Assembly: GCA_947396885.1 (NCBI GenBank)
Contig: OX377204.1
Coordinates: forward strand, 45,681,139-45,745,138
Reading direction: 5' to 3'
DNA length: 64,000 nucleotides
DNA from: Heligmosomoides polygyrus polygyrus
Lineage: Eukaryota > Nematoda > Chromadorea > Rhabditida > Heligmosomidae
Shown here: piece after piece, positions 1-12,490 of the stretch
Numbering within the stretch: position 1 is the first letter of the stretch
How the letters are laid out: the number at the start of each line of letters is the position of its first letter
Position numbers and translations under genes: made by a program
The notes under the pieces: model-generated
Seen by the model: the letters and a program-made list of their open reading frames with translations, nothing else
Told to the model about the DNA's origin: nothing
Databases searched by the model: none

Positions 1-39
1 CACCGTGGTAGCTTCTAAGCGGGCGAAATTATTGCGGTG

Positions 40-2445
40 TGAAAATGCAGGTTAGCCTTATGTGACACGATTTTTTCCAAATTCAGTCGGCCACTGTGGG
101 AAGACGTGACGAGCTAAGGGTCTAGAAATGCGTAATCAAGCAAACCAGTTAAAGTACTTTGCTAAGAAGTCCCCAGAGCTCCCCAGCTTTCTAACCCGCC
201 TCCTCCCGCGAGCCATTTTAGAGCGGCGGAGGACAGTGGTGAAGTTTCTTCCGCCCTTACTCGCCATCATTTAAGTTTTCCACAGTTCTAATGGTGCCGT
301 TCTGTTCAGCTCTAAAATCTCTATAGAACGGTGTCACTCTCAATCAATTCCGGAAACATCGATTTTTTGACAATTTCGCATCAAAGGTGATGCGGCCCAA
401 GGCCGCGGTAGAAGGCCAATGACGTCATCGAAAATCGATGTTTCCGAAATTGGTGGAATTTGATACCATTTCATAGAGCTTTTCGTGCTGAATTGAACGG
501 TGTTACTATGAGCGGCGAGAACTGTAATCTGGGCGAGTAAGAGCGCGGAGAATATCGGCCGTTGTTGTGCTAAATTAGACGCGCGGGCGTATTCAGAGCG
601 CGATAACGCTGTCCGCTTCCAAGTATTCTGGCTGTAACGTGTGGATTCCGTAGGCGGTAATATGCCCTAGTAAACCGTTGAAGCACAGTAAATTACCTTA
701 CGAATTGGCAAGGTTACGGAGGTGCGAAAATGCAGGTTGGGAATGTGTGACATGATTTTTTCAGATTTCGGTCGACCGTTGCGGGTACATGAGGTGAGTT
801 AAAGGCATGCAAACTCGCGGACGAGCAAAACACCGAAGGCACTTTACGATGATCTGCTCCTAACTTTTGATGACGTCATTGTCTGGGCAGGCTATGCGAA
901 GAGCCCTTGTCCTCGAAGAAATTGTCAAAAAATCAACTTTTCCTGAATTGGCCGCGATTAATACCGTTTGATAGAGATTTTTGATCTGAACAGAACAATA
1001 CCATCTCATGCGTCAAAAACTCAAATTTGGGCGAGTAGGGGCGTAAGAATCTTCACCGCTGCCCTCCGCAGCTCTAAAATAGCAGCTGGGAATGAGGCAG
1101 TTTATGCAGCTGGAGAGCTATGGGCACTTTGTTGTAAAATAACTTAGCTGATTTGCTAGCCTACGCATTCGTAGGCCGCTAGCTTATCGCGTGTTCCTAC
1201 AGTGGTTGACTGAAATCAGAAAAAATCGTGTCACACAAGGCTAAACTGCATTTTCGCACCGCTGTAACCTTGTTCAATCATAAGTTACGTTGCTGTGTTT
1301 CAGCGCACCTATTGAGCTTTCTACTGCTTACAAAATCCACAAGTAGCAGCCGGAAGGATTTAAACGTGATAGAGTTATTGCGCTCAGAATACGCCCGTGC
1401 GTCCAATTTAGCACAACAACGGTCGATGTTCTCCGCGCTCTTAATCGCCCAGATTACAGTTCCTGCTGCTCGCAGTAACACCATTCAATTCACCACCAAA
1501 AGCTCTATCGAACAGTATCAGACTTGGCCCGGCTCCAAAACATCGATTTTCGATGACGTCATTGTCCTTCTGCCGCGGCCTTGAGCCGCCTCGCCTTTGA
1601 TGCGAAATTGTCAAAAAAAAACGATATTCCCAGAATTGGTCGATATGGACACCATTCGATAGGGCTTTCCAAGCTGAGCAGATATCCTGGCTGGGGCTCG
1701 AAAACTCGAACATGGGCGAGTAAGGGCGGAAGAATCTTCACCGCTGCCGTCCGCCACTCTAAAATGGCAGATGGGGCTAAGGCAGTTTAGGCAGCTGGGG
1801 AGTTGGGAGCAGATCGTCGTAAAGTGCCTTCGGTGCTTTACTCGTCCGCGAGTTTGCATGTCGTTAGCTCGCCTCGTCTTCCTGTAGTAGTCGACTGAAC
1901 TCGGAAAAAATCGTGTCACACATGGCCAACCTGCATTTTCGCACCGCCGTAACCTTGCCACTTTGAAAGATACTTTGATGTGCTTTCGTGCTCTACTAGA
2001 GCGTTTTACTGCCTACGGAATCCACACGTTCCAGCCAGAAAGATTGGAAGCTGACAGAGTTATCGCGCTCCGAACACGCCCGCGCGTGCAATTTAGCACA
2101 ACAACGGTCTATGTTCTCCGAGCTCTTACTCGTCCAGATGACAGTTCTCGCCACAGCTGCGAGCATATCATCGTAAAGTGCTTTCAGTCTTGGCTTGCCC
2201 GTGCATTTGGATGCCATTCGCTCGCCTCGTCTTCCTGTAGTAGTCGACTGAACTCGGAAAAAATCGTGTGACACAAGGTTTGCCTGCATTTTCGCACCGC
2301 TGTAACTTTGCTCAGTCTTAAGCTAGGCCGCTGTATTTCAACGCGCTTCCTGATCTTTCTACTGCCTACAAAATCCACAACTTGCAGGCGGAAAGACTCG
2401 AAATTGACAGAGTTATTGCGCTCAGAACACCCCCGCGGTGCAATT
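40..2445. repeat. Inverted array of ~0.7 kb non-coding repeat units
   Basis: The same unit recurs several times in two orientations. Each unit opens with a segment reading (C)GAAAATGCAGG then TGTGACAyGATTTTTTC and continues through an AATGACGTCATCG block. Forward copies start near 40 and 718 (the second is incomplete, to about 1110). Reverse copies run about 1195-1940, 1886-2290 (internally deleted) and 2270-2445. The overall picture is a head-to-head inverted array about 2.4 kb long with its centre near 1150. No coding signal survives. The short ORFs here are chance ones that recur because the units recur. It could be a non-autonomous foldback element or a local rearranged satellite, and it may continue left of the window. 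Confidence 0.75.
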
Positions 2446-2810
2446 TGCGAACTGTCTCGCCCAGTCGATTGATAGGTTCGATCCTATATACATTGTGCAC
2501 AGCGCACTCCAAAGTCTCGCCGAAACAGAGTACAGCAATTCCTGAGTAGGGCGGCTGAGAATTTCTCATGAAACTCCCTAAATGCTCACTCTACAAACTG
2601 TCCCCCCCCCCCTCGATTGATAGGTCCGATTCTATATGTGTTGTTCACGGCGCACTCCAAAGGCAACCTGGACAGTCTTAGAACAATTCCTCAGTAAGAG
2701 GGCTAGGAATTTCTGAAAAAAAATCCCTAAACGCTCACTCTACAAGCTGTCGCGCCCACTCGATTGATTCTGTCGGGCCTATATGCATTGTTCAACTCTA
2801 CTGAGATTTA
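2446..2810. repeat. ~147-bp tandem repeat, about 2.3 copies
   Basis: The motif CTGTC..CCCnCTCGATTGAT recurs at about 2451, 2597 and 2746, giving spacings of 146 and 149 bases. The middle copy carries an 11-base C run (2602-2612). No ORF of note. Confidence 0.75.
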
Positions 2811-3158
2811 TATACCAGAAGATAGAGCTTGAGCTGCTAAGTTCAAGTATATGTTTCTTTTTACAAGTACTTGATTTCTAAAGAAGTTATTCAAAAAGGC
2901 CGCCTTGGAACGCTCCAAAGCGGCCTATGTTGGCCGGCGCGGCTTTTTCGGCCAATGACCAAAAGACATGTCCGGTACTGTACTTCTCTAACCCCTGCCC
3001 CTAGTTCCTTGTCTTTCCTTCTTCACTCTTTCTCATCTTTCTTCATCTGTGCTCTCTTTCATTTTCGTTTTCCTATCTCTTCTCTGTTAAAGACAGATTT
3101 TAAAGAAATCTTAAAATATACTCCTCCTCTTCTTCACTGAAGAGCCACGGGAGGAGTA
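2811..3158. other. Stretch with no recognised gene
   Basis: Ordinary unique-looking sequence with a pyrimidine-rich tract around 3005-3090. Short ORFs here show no recognisable domain. Confidence 0.5.
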
Positions 3159-3345
3159 TAAGGGCCTCTACAGAGTCTCGCGGCAGCACCCCGAGAACTC
3201 GCCCATATCGCTCCCGTCGCAGTGGGACCCATGCTGTCACTGTGGTGGAATCCGCGGCGAGGACGAGTTGTCGCGGAGACGCCGCACGCAAAGGTTCCCG
3301 AGGGCTGCCACTGTTCGCGGCGGCTCTCACACGCAGTGCCAGGAG
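3159..3345 (+). repeat. Dispersed GC-rich repeat, copy A
   Basis: About 185 bases from TAAGGGCCTCTACAG to CACGCAGTGCCAGGAG that recur, diverged, at 22632-22816 in the same orientation. No terminal inverted repeats were recognised. Confidence 0.7.
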
Positions 3346-4582
3346 CTGCGGGTGAGACCCGCCGGAGGGCGTGGTCGATTAGAAGCTTGAGGGAAGAGGT
3401 TTTCTTAGGTTTTCGGTTCTCTTTTTCATGCTTTTTCATGCTTCAGATGGTGAGTTGTTAACCATTTCGCTAAACGTAAATGACACGGGTTCTTTCGACT
3501 GTGCTAACACGAGCCGTACAGTGAGCTCGTGATAGCGCAGTCGGAAGAAGAAGAAGCGTCGGGCGTCGCGTTCACACCGAATCGAGGTTGTTGGTATGGG
3601 CCTCGCACAGGCAAAACAAGTCCTCCATCTCTTGAGCGCCACTGAATTGGCACCAAAGTTTTCTGGGAAGGTCAAAGCATGGTTCCCCTTAGCTCACCGC
3701 CGCAGGTCTTTCTTACGCCTAAATATCCTTTTAGACTGCCTCCACGACAACCCGTAGAATAATTGGTGGAGTGATTAGCACAAGGCTCTATGCTTTACCT
3801 ATACAGCGGTACTGAAGAACTTTTTTAAGAAGTACTCGTGATTGATGAGCAGATCAGTTAAAGTTGCCATCGAATGCTCTTTCGCAGCTATGACTCAGGT
3901 AAATGAAAGAAATGTTTAAAAGCTCAAATATTCGAGTAAAAGTGCTAAGTATCAACATTTTTAATTCTTCAGCAACAGCGAGGAGCACAGTAAGGAGCAC
4001 AGTAGTGAAGGCACACTTTTTTTGAGAACAACGCGCTATCATCTGGATCAGAGTTCGCGCTTTAATACAAATTTACTCGAATTATGCAAGTGCTATGGCT
4101 TTACGTTCACCTCTAAGCTAGCCCAAGACATTTGAAATCAAAGCAAATTCTTCCGAATCGGAGTGGGTTCTTTCTACATTAAACTAATAGAAACTCTCCA
4201 AGAAAAGAAATTAGTATGATTTTTTTGCTCGAGGAAAATTTCAACATGTTTCTTTAAAGTTTTAATTCACGTGTTCAATAAGTGAACATCTTGTTTGAGA
4301 TTTTATAAAATTTTTATTATTGACGAGGAATGATTGTTTAAAACTAGTCTGTAAGAGGGGAAAGGCGGCCATTTTTATTTTTAAAAGAAAGGATGACACC
4401 AAGCCCTCATCCGAAGCGTTGCGATTTTTATTCGATTGATAGCAAAATTTTGTTTGCCTGGAGTTTCACACCTGTACGTGATGCGATAAAAATAATTGAA
4501 AAACTCACACACATACACATATATGATGTCAGCATTAACACTATCAAACAAATAAAAATCGCGACGACCTCTTCAGTGCTTC
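3346..4582. other. Stretch with no recognised gene
   Basis: AT-richer sequence; nothing coding or repetitive was recognised. Confidence 0.5.
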
Positions 4583-4690
4583 AGCCGGTAAAAGTACGCA
4601 GCATTGCGTAGAGTAGCCCTCGCGGTGCCGCACCACCCGCCGTTGTCATGGCGGGTCCGCGGCACCCGCAAGACTCTGCTGCCGACCTAA
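4583..4690. repeat. Dispersed hairpin-forming MITE-like repeat, copy A
   Basis: A 108-base segment with an internal dyad (GCGGTGCCGC...GCGGGTCCGCGGCACCCGC) ending CAGACTCTGCTGCCG-like. A diverged copy lies at 23435-23544. The ends are weakly inverted. Confidence 0.65.
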
Positions 4691-4853
4691 CACAAAGGTT
4701 CGTCTGAAGGCAGTGGCGAAACGAACTTTTTTATATGTTTTATATTTTGTGACATACCATTCTTTTAATTAATAATAATTTTAAAAATTCTATTATTTTA
4801 CACCTTTCTTTATTTCTTCGAATTTTACATTTTCTTATGTTTTATATTTTATT

Positions 4854-5700
4854 GGATCCCCTCCAAATAATCGACTGTGGACGCCCTTTCTATGATTCGG
4901 CCCACTCAGAAAATTCAAGCTCCATTTCCTCTTCCGATCCCCTCATCCAAGTTGATTTTTTAAGCCACTCCTATGAATCGTGTTTGCTCTCTTCCAGCTA
5001 CAGCAAGTCGACTGTGGAAGCTGTTTTTATGATTCAACCCATTTGGGAACATCTACAGTTTAAGTTCACCTCTCTTTCGCACCCCCTCCAACCAACCTAA
5101 ACTAAGTCCACTTCGTCGGCTGTTAGGAAGCCATTCCAATGAATCGGCCGCAAAAGTCATTCTACCTCCACCCCACTTCATCTACCTCCGAAATGCCTCC
5201 AGCAGAACGCCTCCAGCGAATGCCTCCAGCTATGAGATAGAGTGACACAGATAAAACCAGCGGAGAAAAAACTCGTGCGATAACGAAAATAACGGCGTAA
5301 AGAAGCACGAAGACTAGCATGTGACTCATCGATCACGGAGCGAACGTATTTCGCAACACCTCTGTCACGTGCAAGCCGAAGCTCAAACAAGGCGACATTG
5401 GAAGCCATTCCAATGAATCAAGTCATTCGACTACTTATAGGCTCATATCCTCATAGTATCCCCTCGACAAAGTCGATTTTTGAAAGCGTTCACATCAATC
5501 GTATCATTTTAAAAATTCCACATTCATCTCTTTTTCCGATACCCTCCAGGTGGTCGACTATGGATGCCGTCCCATGAATCGACCCATCCGGAAACTATTA
5601 CAATTATTTCCTCTTCGGATTTCGAAGTCGACTGTAGAAGCCATTCATTAATGCGAATCGGCCCATTTAGAAATTTCTAGATTCACTTCCTCCCTGAATT
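4854..5700 (+). repeat. Degenerate ~81-bp tandem repeat, block 1
   Basis: Units begin GGATCCCCTCCAAATAATCG and pass through GTCGACTGTGGAAGC and CCCATTCAGAAA. Unit starts at 4854 and 4935 are 81 apart. Later units, near 5450 and 5535, are recognisable after an unrelated insert at about 5150-5430. The same unit forms block 2 at 6619-7075. Confidence 0.7.
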
Positions 5701-6618
5701 ATAAAAATTGACCAGAATTTGTTGCCAATTTCCGAATAGGTAGCTTCGACTTCTCTACACTAACACTTGGTTAAGCAGTTAGCAGTTGTGAACGAACAGA
5801 GTCTTTAGGGTCTTCTTTGTGAGCATTATACCGCAGGCTTCCTCTCTCAATACCAGTTCCACTGAGCTTTCCTTTATTTATTTGCCGCTCTTTTCAATCC
5901 TCATTCACCTTTTCTGCTAGAGTACATTACACCTTATTTCCACAGCAGCGTCAGCTTTGGGACCGTGTGCAAAGTCATTGAAAGGGAGCGACCATTGCCT
6001 CAATTGTGTTTACTTTCAGTGAGATCTTTCTTCACTTCAATAACAAAATCTAAACCTGCAAGCCTATCTTGCGCATTCCTTACTTCCTATGGCTATTTAC
6101 AGCAGCCACCCAAGAATTAATGTATGTAAAACTCAAGCAAGTCCCACTGTGATAGAAGAAAGAACGATCGAAATTGTCGGAAGCTTCTAGTTTTCTATGC
6201 AATCATTACTCTCCACACCCACTCCTCGTGAAGGCTTCCACACTGCCCAAATTGAGTCCCTAACATCCTTGTGTTGGAATTCGTTTTGTTTGGGAATAAG
6301 AAACAGGGGTAATCACATACAGTGTGCTCCAAAGGTGACAGATTTCCTGCTCCACCTTCCAACTGAGGAACGTAGAATCTCACTTTTGCAACGTCAGTCA
6401 GTGGGTGAATCAAATGTGCTCCAACAGGAGCTTTATAGAATATACCAGTGATCATCCGAGGGAGCATAGAAGTGAAGTCAGAAACTAGAACAATGCAGCA
6501 CAAATAACCTTACTCTGATGCAAGAACGCGGCAATCGGGCCCCCGATCTGACAATGGACTGCGCTGGCAGCAAAATTCTGGTTGATTTTCATAATCCAGT
6601 AACTCCTAACTCCTATTC
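5701..6618. other. Spacer between the two 81-bp repeat blocks
   Basis: No gene, TIR or tandem structure recognised. The 102-aa minus-strand ORF at 6195-6503 has no visible domain and no splice context, and I do not call it. Confidence 0.5.
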
Positions 6619-7075
6619 GGATCCACTCCAGGTAGTCGACTATGGAAGCCGTTCCTATGGATCGTCCCATTCAGAAATTTATTGGTTTATTTCCGCTTCG
6701 GATCCCTTCCAAATAGTCGATTGTGGAAGATGTTCCTACCACTGGACCGATTCAGAAAATTCTAAGTTCATTTCGTCTTCGGATCCCAACTAAATAATCG
6801 ACTGTGGAAGCTGTCCCTATCACTCGACCCATTCAGAAAAATCTAGGTCCTTCACTTCTTTGCATCCCCTCAGCCAAGTCGATTTCCTAAGCCGCTCCTA
6901 TGAATCGCCCGTTCAGAAATTTCTAGGTCGATTTCCTCTTCGGATCCCCTGGACCAAGTCGATTTTTTATCTCTTCTTTATGATCGGTCCATTCAGACAT
7001 TTCAATGCCCTCCACTTCTTTCGATGCCCTCGGCTAACTCGATTTTTTAGCTCATTTCCTATGAGTCGTCCCATT
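6619..7075 (+). repeat. ~81-bp tandem repeat, block 2 (about six units)
   Basis: Unit starts GGATCC/GCATCC/GATGCC fall at 6619, 6700, 6781, 6862, 6942 and 7022, spaced 81, 81, 81, 80 and 80. Each unit has the GTCGA..GTGGAAG and CCCATTCAGAAA segments. Confidence 0.85.
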
Positions 7076-8598
7076 CCCTCCCCTGGGGTGCATGCAAATG
7101 CTCACGATTTTGGGGGCGGGGACAACGGCGGCGGCTGCCGTTTCGGGCGAGTTGCTAGCCATTGCGGGAGAACGCGGGAGGATGTTTTCGTCGCGTTCTC
7201 TCGCGCCCTCCGCGCCACCGTGCTCTCTGCACGCGGCTCGCTCTCTGACACACTCACCGCCAACGTATAGTACCACGCCACTCTAATCGACAGGCCGGTC
7301 TTTCAGATGTGTGCTCTCTCAGGACGGCAAATGAATGATAACAAATGACTGAAAAACTGAGGAATTCAACCGATTCCTGAGAAACCTATTACTAAAACAT
7401 ACCATATTTGATTATGAGCCTTGAACTTGACCCACAGCAGACAAAAAAGATTGAACCTCACGTTTTCGTTGTGTTTTAAAGAATTGCGCCAGCACTTTGA
7501 TGTTAATTGTTAGTGGACATGCTTTCCAATGGAAACTAAATCTGATACACATCGTTTCAGTGATTCTAGCAAGTGTATTGGTTCAGCACAGTTCTTTTGA
7601 ATTTGTGTGCTGGAGAACACTTCTGGCACGCACTGTTACAATGCTGTGTAACTACTGAACAGAATATAGGTTCCCAGTTCAGATCCTTTCATAATAGAAC
7701 CGATAGCGCCTTAAATTTGTGGAAGCCCATGTGTTCACTCTGCTTTCTTTAAAATTTGCCAATTGGCATATAATTGCACTTAATGAAATGCGGTCAGGAA
7801 GAATGAATGTCGTTCTTATGCACGTATCAGATCAAGCACTCTGTGCTACATACTCCAATCCTTTACTAATAATTATTTACATTGGTATATGCGACACCAC
7901 ACGAGGCATAGTGAGTGTGTGAATATCCCGGGATTAGGACTTGTTTTATTATTGCCTATGTATGCACATTTGTCAAAACGACGAGGCCAATAAGATGCAG
8001 CGGTCTTTTCGGCTAAGGGGTCAGACTGAAAGTAATCTAAACCTAAATGTGTTTACATAGGAGTAATTTCACCAAAAAACATGCAAAAGAAACAAAAATC
8101 CAACCCCACAATCATAATAATCAACACCTTTCAAAGCTTTCATTCTGTGTTAGTAAGCTCCATGTTCTATTCCAGCAAAACGCTTTTGGGTGAAATTAGG
8201 CAGTGATTGCGCCTTGTAACGATCAGAAACATTTCCAGTTACATCGGCTGGCAATAGTAGACAACGAAATTGTGGGTACCGCTACAAATACCAGCATATT
8301 AGAAACCTACACCTACTATCACTGTCTTAAAACCTATCCCACAACTCACATAAAGTCATCAACCTACGAAAACTGCAATGAAAACAACACCGTAACCGTA
8401 ACCAGCGCTCCCGAAAACCCTAGCGCACCTACTTCTACCTTGGGAACCACCTCTCTTATGCGTGAGACAGGCCTCGATCCTCTTGACTCAATCACCCAGC
8501 ACGCTGGGATCACGTGAACAGCTCACAACAAAACACACACAGCACAGCGTCGATATACAGCGGCAATCAAATCATATGCACGACAACACACCTCGATT
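7076..8598. other. GC-rich patch followed by stretch without recognised gene
   Basis: Bases 7080-7290 are markedly GC-rich, contain ATGCAAAT at about 7093, and are open in more than one frame (64-136 aa), but no domain or convincing splice pair is seen. From 7290 to 8598 nothing is recognised. Confidence 0.4.
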
Positions 8599-8915
8599 AA
8601 GAAAACATAGAAAAAACATTTAAAAACTCGCCAACGGGCCGGCCAGAGTCCGTCGCACCGATCGATGACGATGCACCGACCACTCTCGCAGGCGCCTCCT
8701 CGTCGCTCACGCCCGTGAGCGTGGTGTCGCACGGAATTCGCTCCATATCCGAGATTCTCTTCCATTTGGTTCCCACCCCTTCCAAAGTTGCCCCTATGCA
8801 GGGCCCTAACAACGCGAAACAAGCCTCGGTTTCTTCCTTTCTCTATCTCGAAACTTCGCTTTCGGACCGTAAAATCGGTCCCGCCCCCGAGCCGCCTTGG
8901 AATGGACTCGCCTGA
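8599..8915 (+). other. Possible exon fragment of unknown gene
   Basis: A GC-rich open frame of about 105 codons runs to a TGA at 8915 with no upstream ATG. It includes the peptide GIRSISEIL, loosely like an eh1 repression motif (FSIxxIL), followed by a Pro/Ser-rich stretch. No homeobox or other DNA-binding exon was found downstream. The opposite strand is also open here (8523-8822). It may be an exon, a promoter-proximal GC island or chance. Confidence 0.2.
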
Positions 8916-10546
8916 TGAATTGCACTGGTCGACTTACCCAGCCCCGTTCCCAGTAGGGTGTTCTAGCACCGATGTGCTCCGCTGTCTGGCTTCTAGCGCG
9001 GGCGAGAAGAGACGTAGGGGCTATATGAGGAGAATCTCTAGTACGGAGGGCGCCGACGGCGCGACGGATCGGCGAAAACATGAGTCATGGTTACCCTTTG
9101 CCCTGCAACCGTCAGAAGGGAGCCTGCTGCACTAGATCTGGATCGCCACTTGCTTTGCAGTTCTGGAGTGCTGTGATTGCTCCCAGATGTGTTGGTAGGT
9201 TCAGGATGGGCGTAGGTTTATGGGAGATGCCCTATTGTTACTGGATTTTTATACACAGGTAGACGAGCACGTGATGTCTGTCGGAGAGAGGCAAGTCGGC
9301 GAGTACAGTCTGGACAATACTATTAACACGCTGAAGCGCTGTCTACAGATTGCTACCAGTGATGGATGCCCCTCCCATTGCAACTCCGTGGAGCAGGTTC
9401 GCCATGATTTGCTTTCGTTTCGGTGTTACTATTCGTACTATTTATTTATCAGAGATGAGCATCGTATAAGCTGGCTGACGCTTTCAGTTTTGGTGCAATC
9501 CCACTCGAGAGGGAGGGGCAGTCTATTTCAATTTTCCAAGGAATGCAACATGCACCACAACATTGCTGTCCTTCCAATACCAAAATCAGCTTTCTAAATT
9601 GCTTTCCTAGTCAGGGGAAGGAGTAATGAAAACACAGTAAATTGAACGGAAACCCGGAACAATTACAATAGTATAAAACCGCGAGAACTCGTTAAAGCAA
9701 CGTTATTACCTTAATCAATTAGTGGATACCGGTTTGCGATTTCTAAAACAAATAGAGTTTTGGATGACATCCGTGCTGCCGTGCGTAGTGCCCACCTCCC
9801 CCTCTGCACCGTGCACAGTCCCATAATGAAATAATGTTTCAGCGTAACACCGTGACATTCCCAAAGGAGGGTGAGTTAAGGCATTCATATATCGTATGTA
9901 TTGATGCGTAGCTACCATTAACAATTCATAGTGGCCTGCCCCGCCCCCTCGATTGGAACTGCACTGGAATTTTCTATCTGCGGTTTCAAACAGTAATGGA
10001 GTCCTTCCAGCCCCTTGCATTAGTGAGGCAGTATTCGCGGCTGCTAGATCAGGGCATAGGCCAGCAATGGCCGGAACTGGATGCCCAGAGAAACAAAACA
10101 TAGGTGAAAATTCTGACGCAGGGCAAGGATGTGCGTGTTCATATTCCGCCGGAACAGAAACTTCTGAGCAGATTTGTCATCCATTAAAGACAAGTTTGTC
10201 TGCATTGTATCCACCGTGTCATTCTTAAAGCCAAATGCACACTCAGAGTAGGTGCATAGATAGAAGCGAGAACGTTTCGTTAGTGAAAAGCTTTCTGACT
10301 TTGGAGGCAATTGCTCACGTCAGGACATTTTGCTCAGTGCGGAGTGGAGTAGAGTTCTGAGGAGGGTTTTCCGCGTTTCTGCTCTTATGAATCTAGCTGT
10401 ACGAGGGGGTGAGCTGCACATCCCTGTATCATCATCATACCTGGCCTGCGAAACAGCTTGAACAGGTCGTGGTTATCATCCTTTTTGAGACGCTCAACCA
10501 ACTCTGTCGTTATTCCATGTAGTGAATTGGCGGTTTGGATGGTGTG
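8916..10546. other. Stretch with no recognised gene
   Basis: Several ORFs of 60-128 aa on both strands overlap one another. None has a recognisable domain or consistent splice phases. Confidence 0.5.
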
Positions 10547-10554
10547 GGGATTCG

Positions 10555-11986
10555 CAGGGATGTGCGGAAATTTTTTTGGAAAAAGCGGAAGACGAAAGGC
10601 GGAACGGAAACGCTCAAAAATGGCCGGAAACCGGAATACGAAACGCGGAAACGGAAATGACACATGATCGCCATTTTTTCAAAAATTGCATCTGAACGGC
10701 GTCAGAAGCGGCTTCTATTGCACCTTTTCTTACTCACTTTGCGAGCAGCAGAATCTTCCACAGTTTAATGCTCATCCTCATCATAACATAGCATAACGAA
10801 ACACGACTTTATAATATTGCTATGATAATCTTTTAGCTATGGCTGAGCAATAAACGAAAACAAATTCAGGGTCTTATCTGACTATTTCCCACTATTTCAG
10901 CATGCAGTCTTTCCATATCTAGTTTCTGCGACGGGTTTTTCGCTGACCTTTTTGATGCTGCAATTTTTTGAATAGTAGATTTGACCGACTTAATCACTTG
11001 AGGTTACTAACAGACCCGCATTAAGAAAACTGACTCGGGTGAAGTCTAAAAGTGGAGTAGCCACCTAGATCATTTCCCGACCAGAAAAGAGATTCCTCTC
11101 AACACTTTTAGAAACCTATGGCATCATGGACGATTTGGTGCCTGCATATTCAACATTAGCAGTTACAATGTAATCACCAAAACCAGCACTCAAAATTCGT
11201 TTTGGGATCTAAGGCGATAACTGGATGACTGATTTGTCATGGTGGGCCACACTTCCACAGGAATATTCAGTCTGTGCCAGCCTAGAAACCCGACGCCCAA
11301 GGTGACACAGCTGGACAGTTCCAAGATGATTCTCGAAGCAATACTTTTGTGACAAAATCCAATGAGTCACCATAGTCAAAATAACAGCTCATGGTAGATA
11401 TTCGTGATGCTTCGTTAAAAAATGAATTACATAACTTCATATGAATAAATATCACACATAACAAAATTAAAAATTGAAATTTTCACCTTTGGTCAGGAAC
11501 GCTGATGTAATTTTGGAGCAGACAACCGCATGGCACAACCTTCACTGAACCCTTTTTTCATGATACTGCGCTATGCTTACAAAGTGTTTGCGGCTATTTG
11601 TGACTGATGGATCAAGAATTTTATGACCATTCAAATGTTGAATGCATTTTCTTCGCACACAATGCATATATAGCCTTCGTGGCACATTAATTTTGCCCTG
11701 CACCCAGCCGTTGCCATTTTTGAGTGCTTTTTTTTGGTAGTCTAACCAATTTCAAGGATATTAATACTAGAGATGTCAAACAGTATTTTTCCCACAATTA
11801 TACGAAGGAGAAATCTTTCTAACTGATACATTGATTGTGTTCAATAGAAAACTAGTGTGAACAGTGCCCATTTCCGTTTCCGCCTTCCGGCGCAAAAATA
11901 GGCGGAACGCGGAACGGAACGGAAGAGCCCAAAATGGCCGGAAACCGGAATTCGGAACACGGAAACGGAAATTCCGCACATCCCTG
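10555..11986 (+). mobile_element. Non-autonomous hAT-type DNA transposon, copy 1
   Basis: A 1,432-base element bounded by terminal inverted repeats CAGGGATGTGCGGAA...TTCCGCACATCCCTG. It is flanked by a perfect 8-base target duplication GGGATTCG at 10547-10554 and 11987-11994. An 8-bp duplication with CAGGG termini is typical of the hAT superfamily. Subterminal regions are full of GGAAAC/GGAAT short motifs, a usual transposase-binding arrangement. No dimerisation or RNase-H-like transposase remnant is visible, so it is presumably mobilised in trans. A related copy lies inverted at 33756-35122. Confidence 0.9.
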
Positions 11987-12114
11987 GGGATTCGGTCTCT
12001 ACAATGGCTTGCAGCGACCATTCGATCAGAAAGGCGGAGTTTTGTTCTTCCCAAATAGGCCGGTCACCAAACACAGAGGAGTGTAGGGTTGAATGGCAAA
12101 GCGCAAAGTGAACA

Positions 12115-12482
12115 GGCGCAAATAGGGTCCGGAGGTTACCACAGCATGGCGCGGCGGGACGGCGTGGCGAGCAGCTACATACATTGAATCTAAATGCCGT
12201 CTTATCTCTTCGTTTCGATTATAGATCCGCGTCTTATGTGCTTCCTAATTGGACAAGGGAGGGAACTCCAGGATGTAGGCAATTTTAACACGGGTGCGTC
12301 ACTTGAGCCACACCCTGCCCCTACCGAAATCTGCGCTCTCCTCCGCTGATGCGGAGGAGAGCACAGAATACAGCTACAGCATTATTTATTTGTTTTCTTT
12401 GCCATCAGTGTGCCTTGTCTCTTTTTCTTGGTGTTGGTGACACTTTTTATAAGGTGACCCCCCCCCGGACCCTATTTGCGCC
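12115..12482. mobile_element. 368-bp MITE with 8-bp target duplication
   Basis: Terminal inverted repeats GGCGCAAATAGGGTCCGG / CCGGACCCTATTTGCGCC flank 368 bases. The 8-base duplication AGTGAACA lies at 12107-12114 and 12483-12490. The interior has a perfect 12-bp-arm hairpin (12335-12346 with 12351-12362, loop TGAT) and a C9 tract at 12458-12466. The TSD length suggests hAT or a similar superfamily. It inserted only about 120 bases beyond the first hAT copy. Confidence 0.88.
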
Positions 12483-12490
12483 AGTGAACA

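Noticed and set aside
7092..7286. 64-aa Ala/Ser-rich ORF in the GC-rich patch
   Set aside because: All frames are open because of composition; no splice partner or domain.
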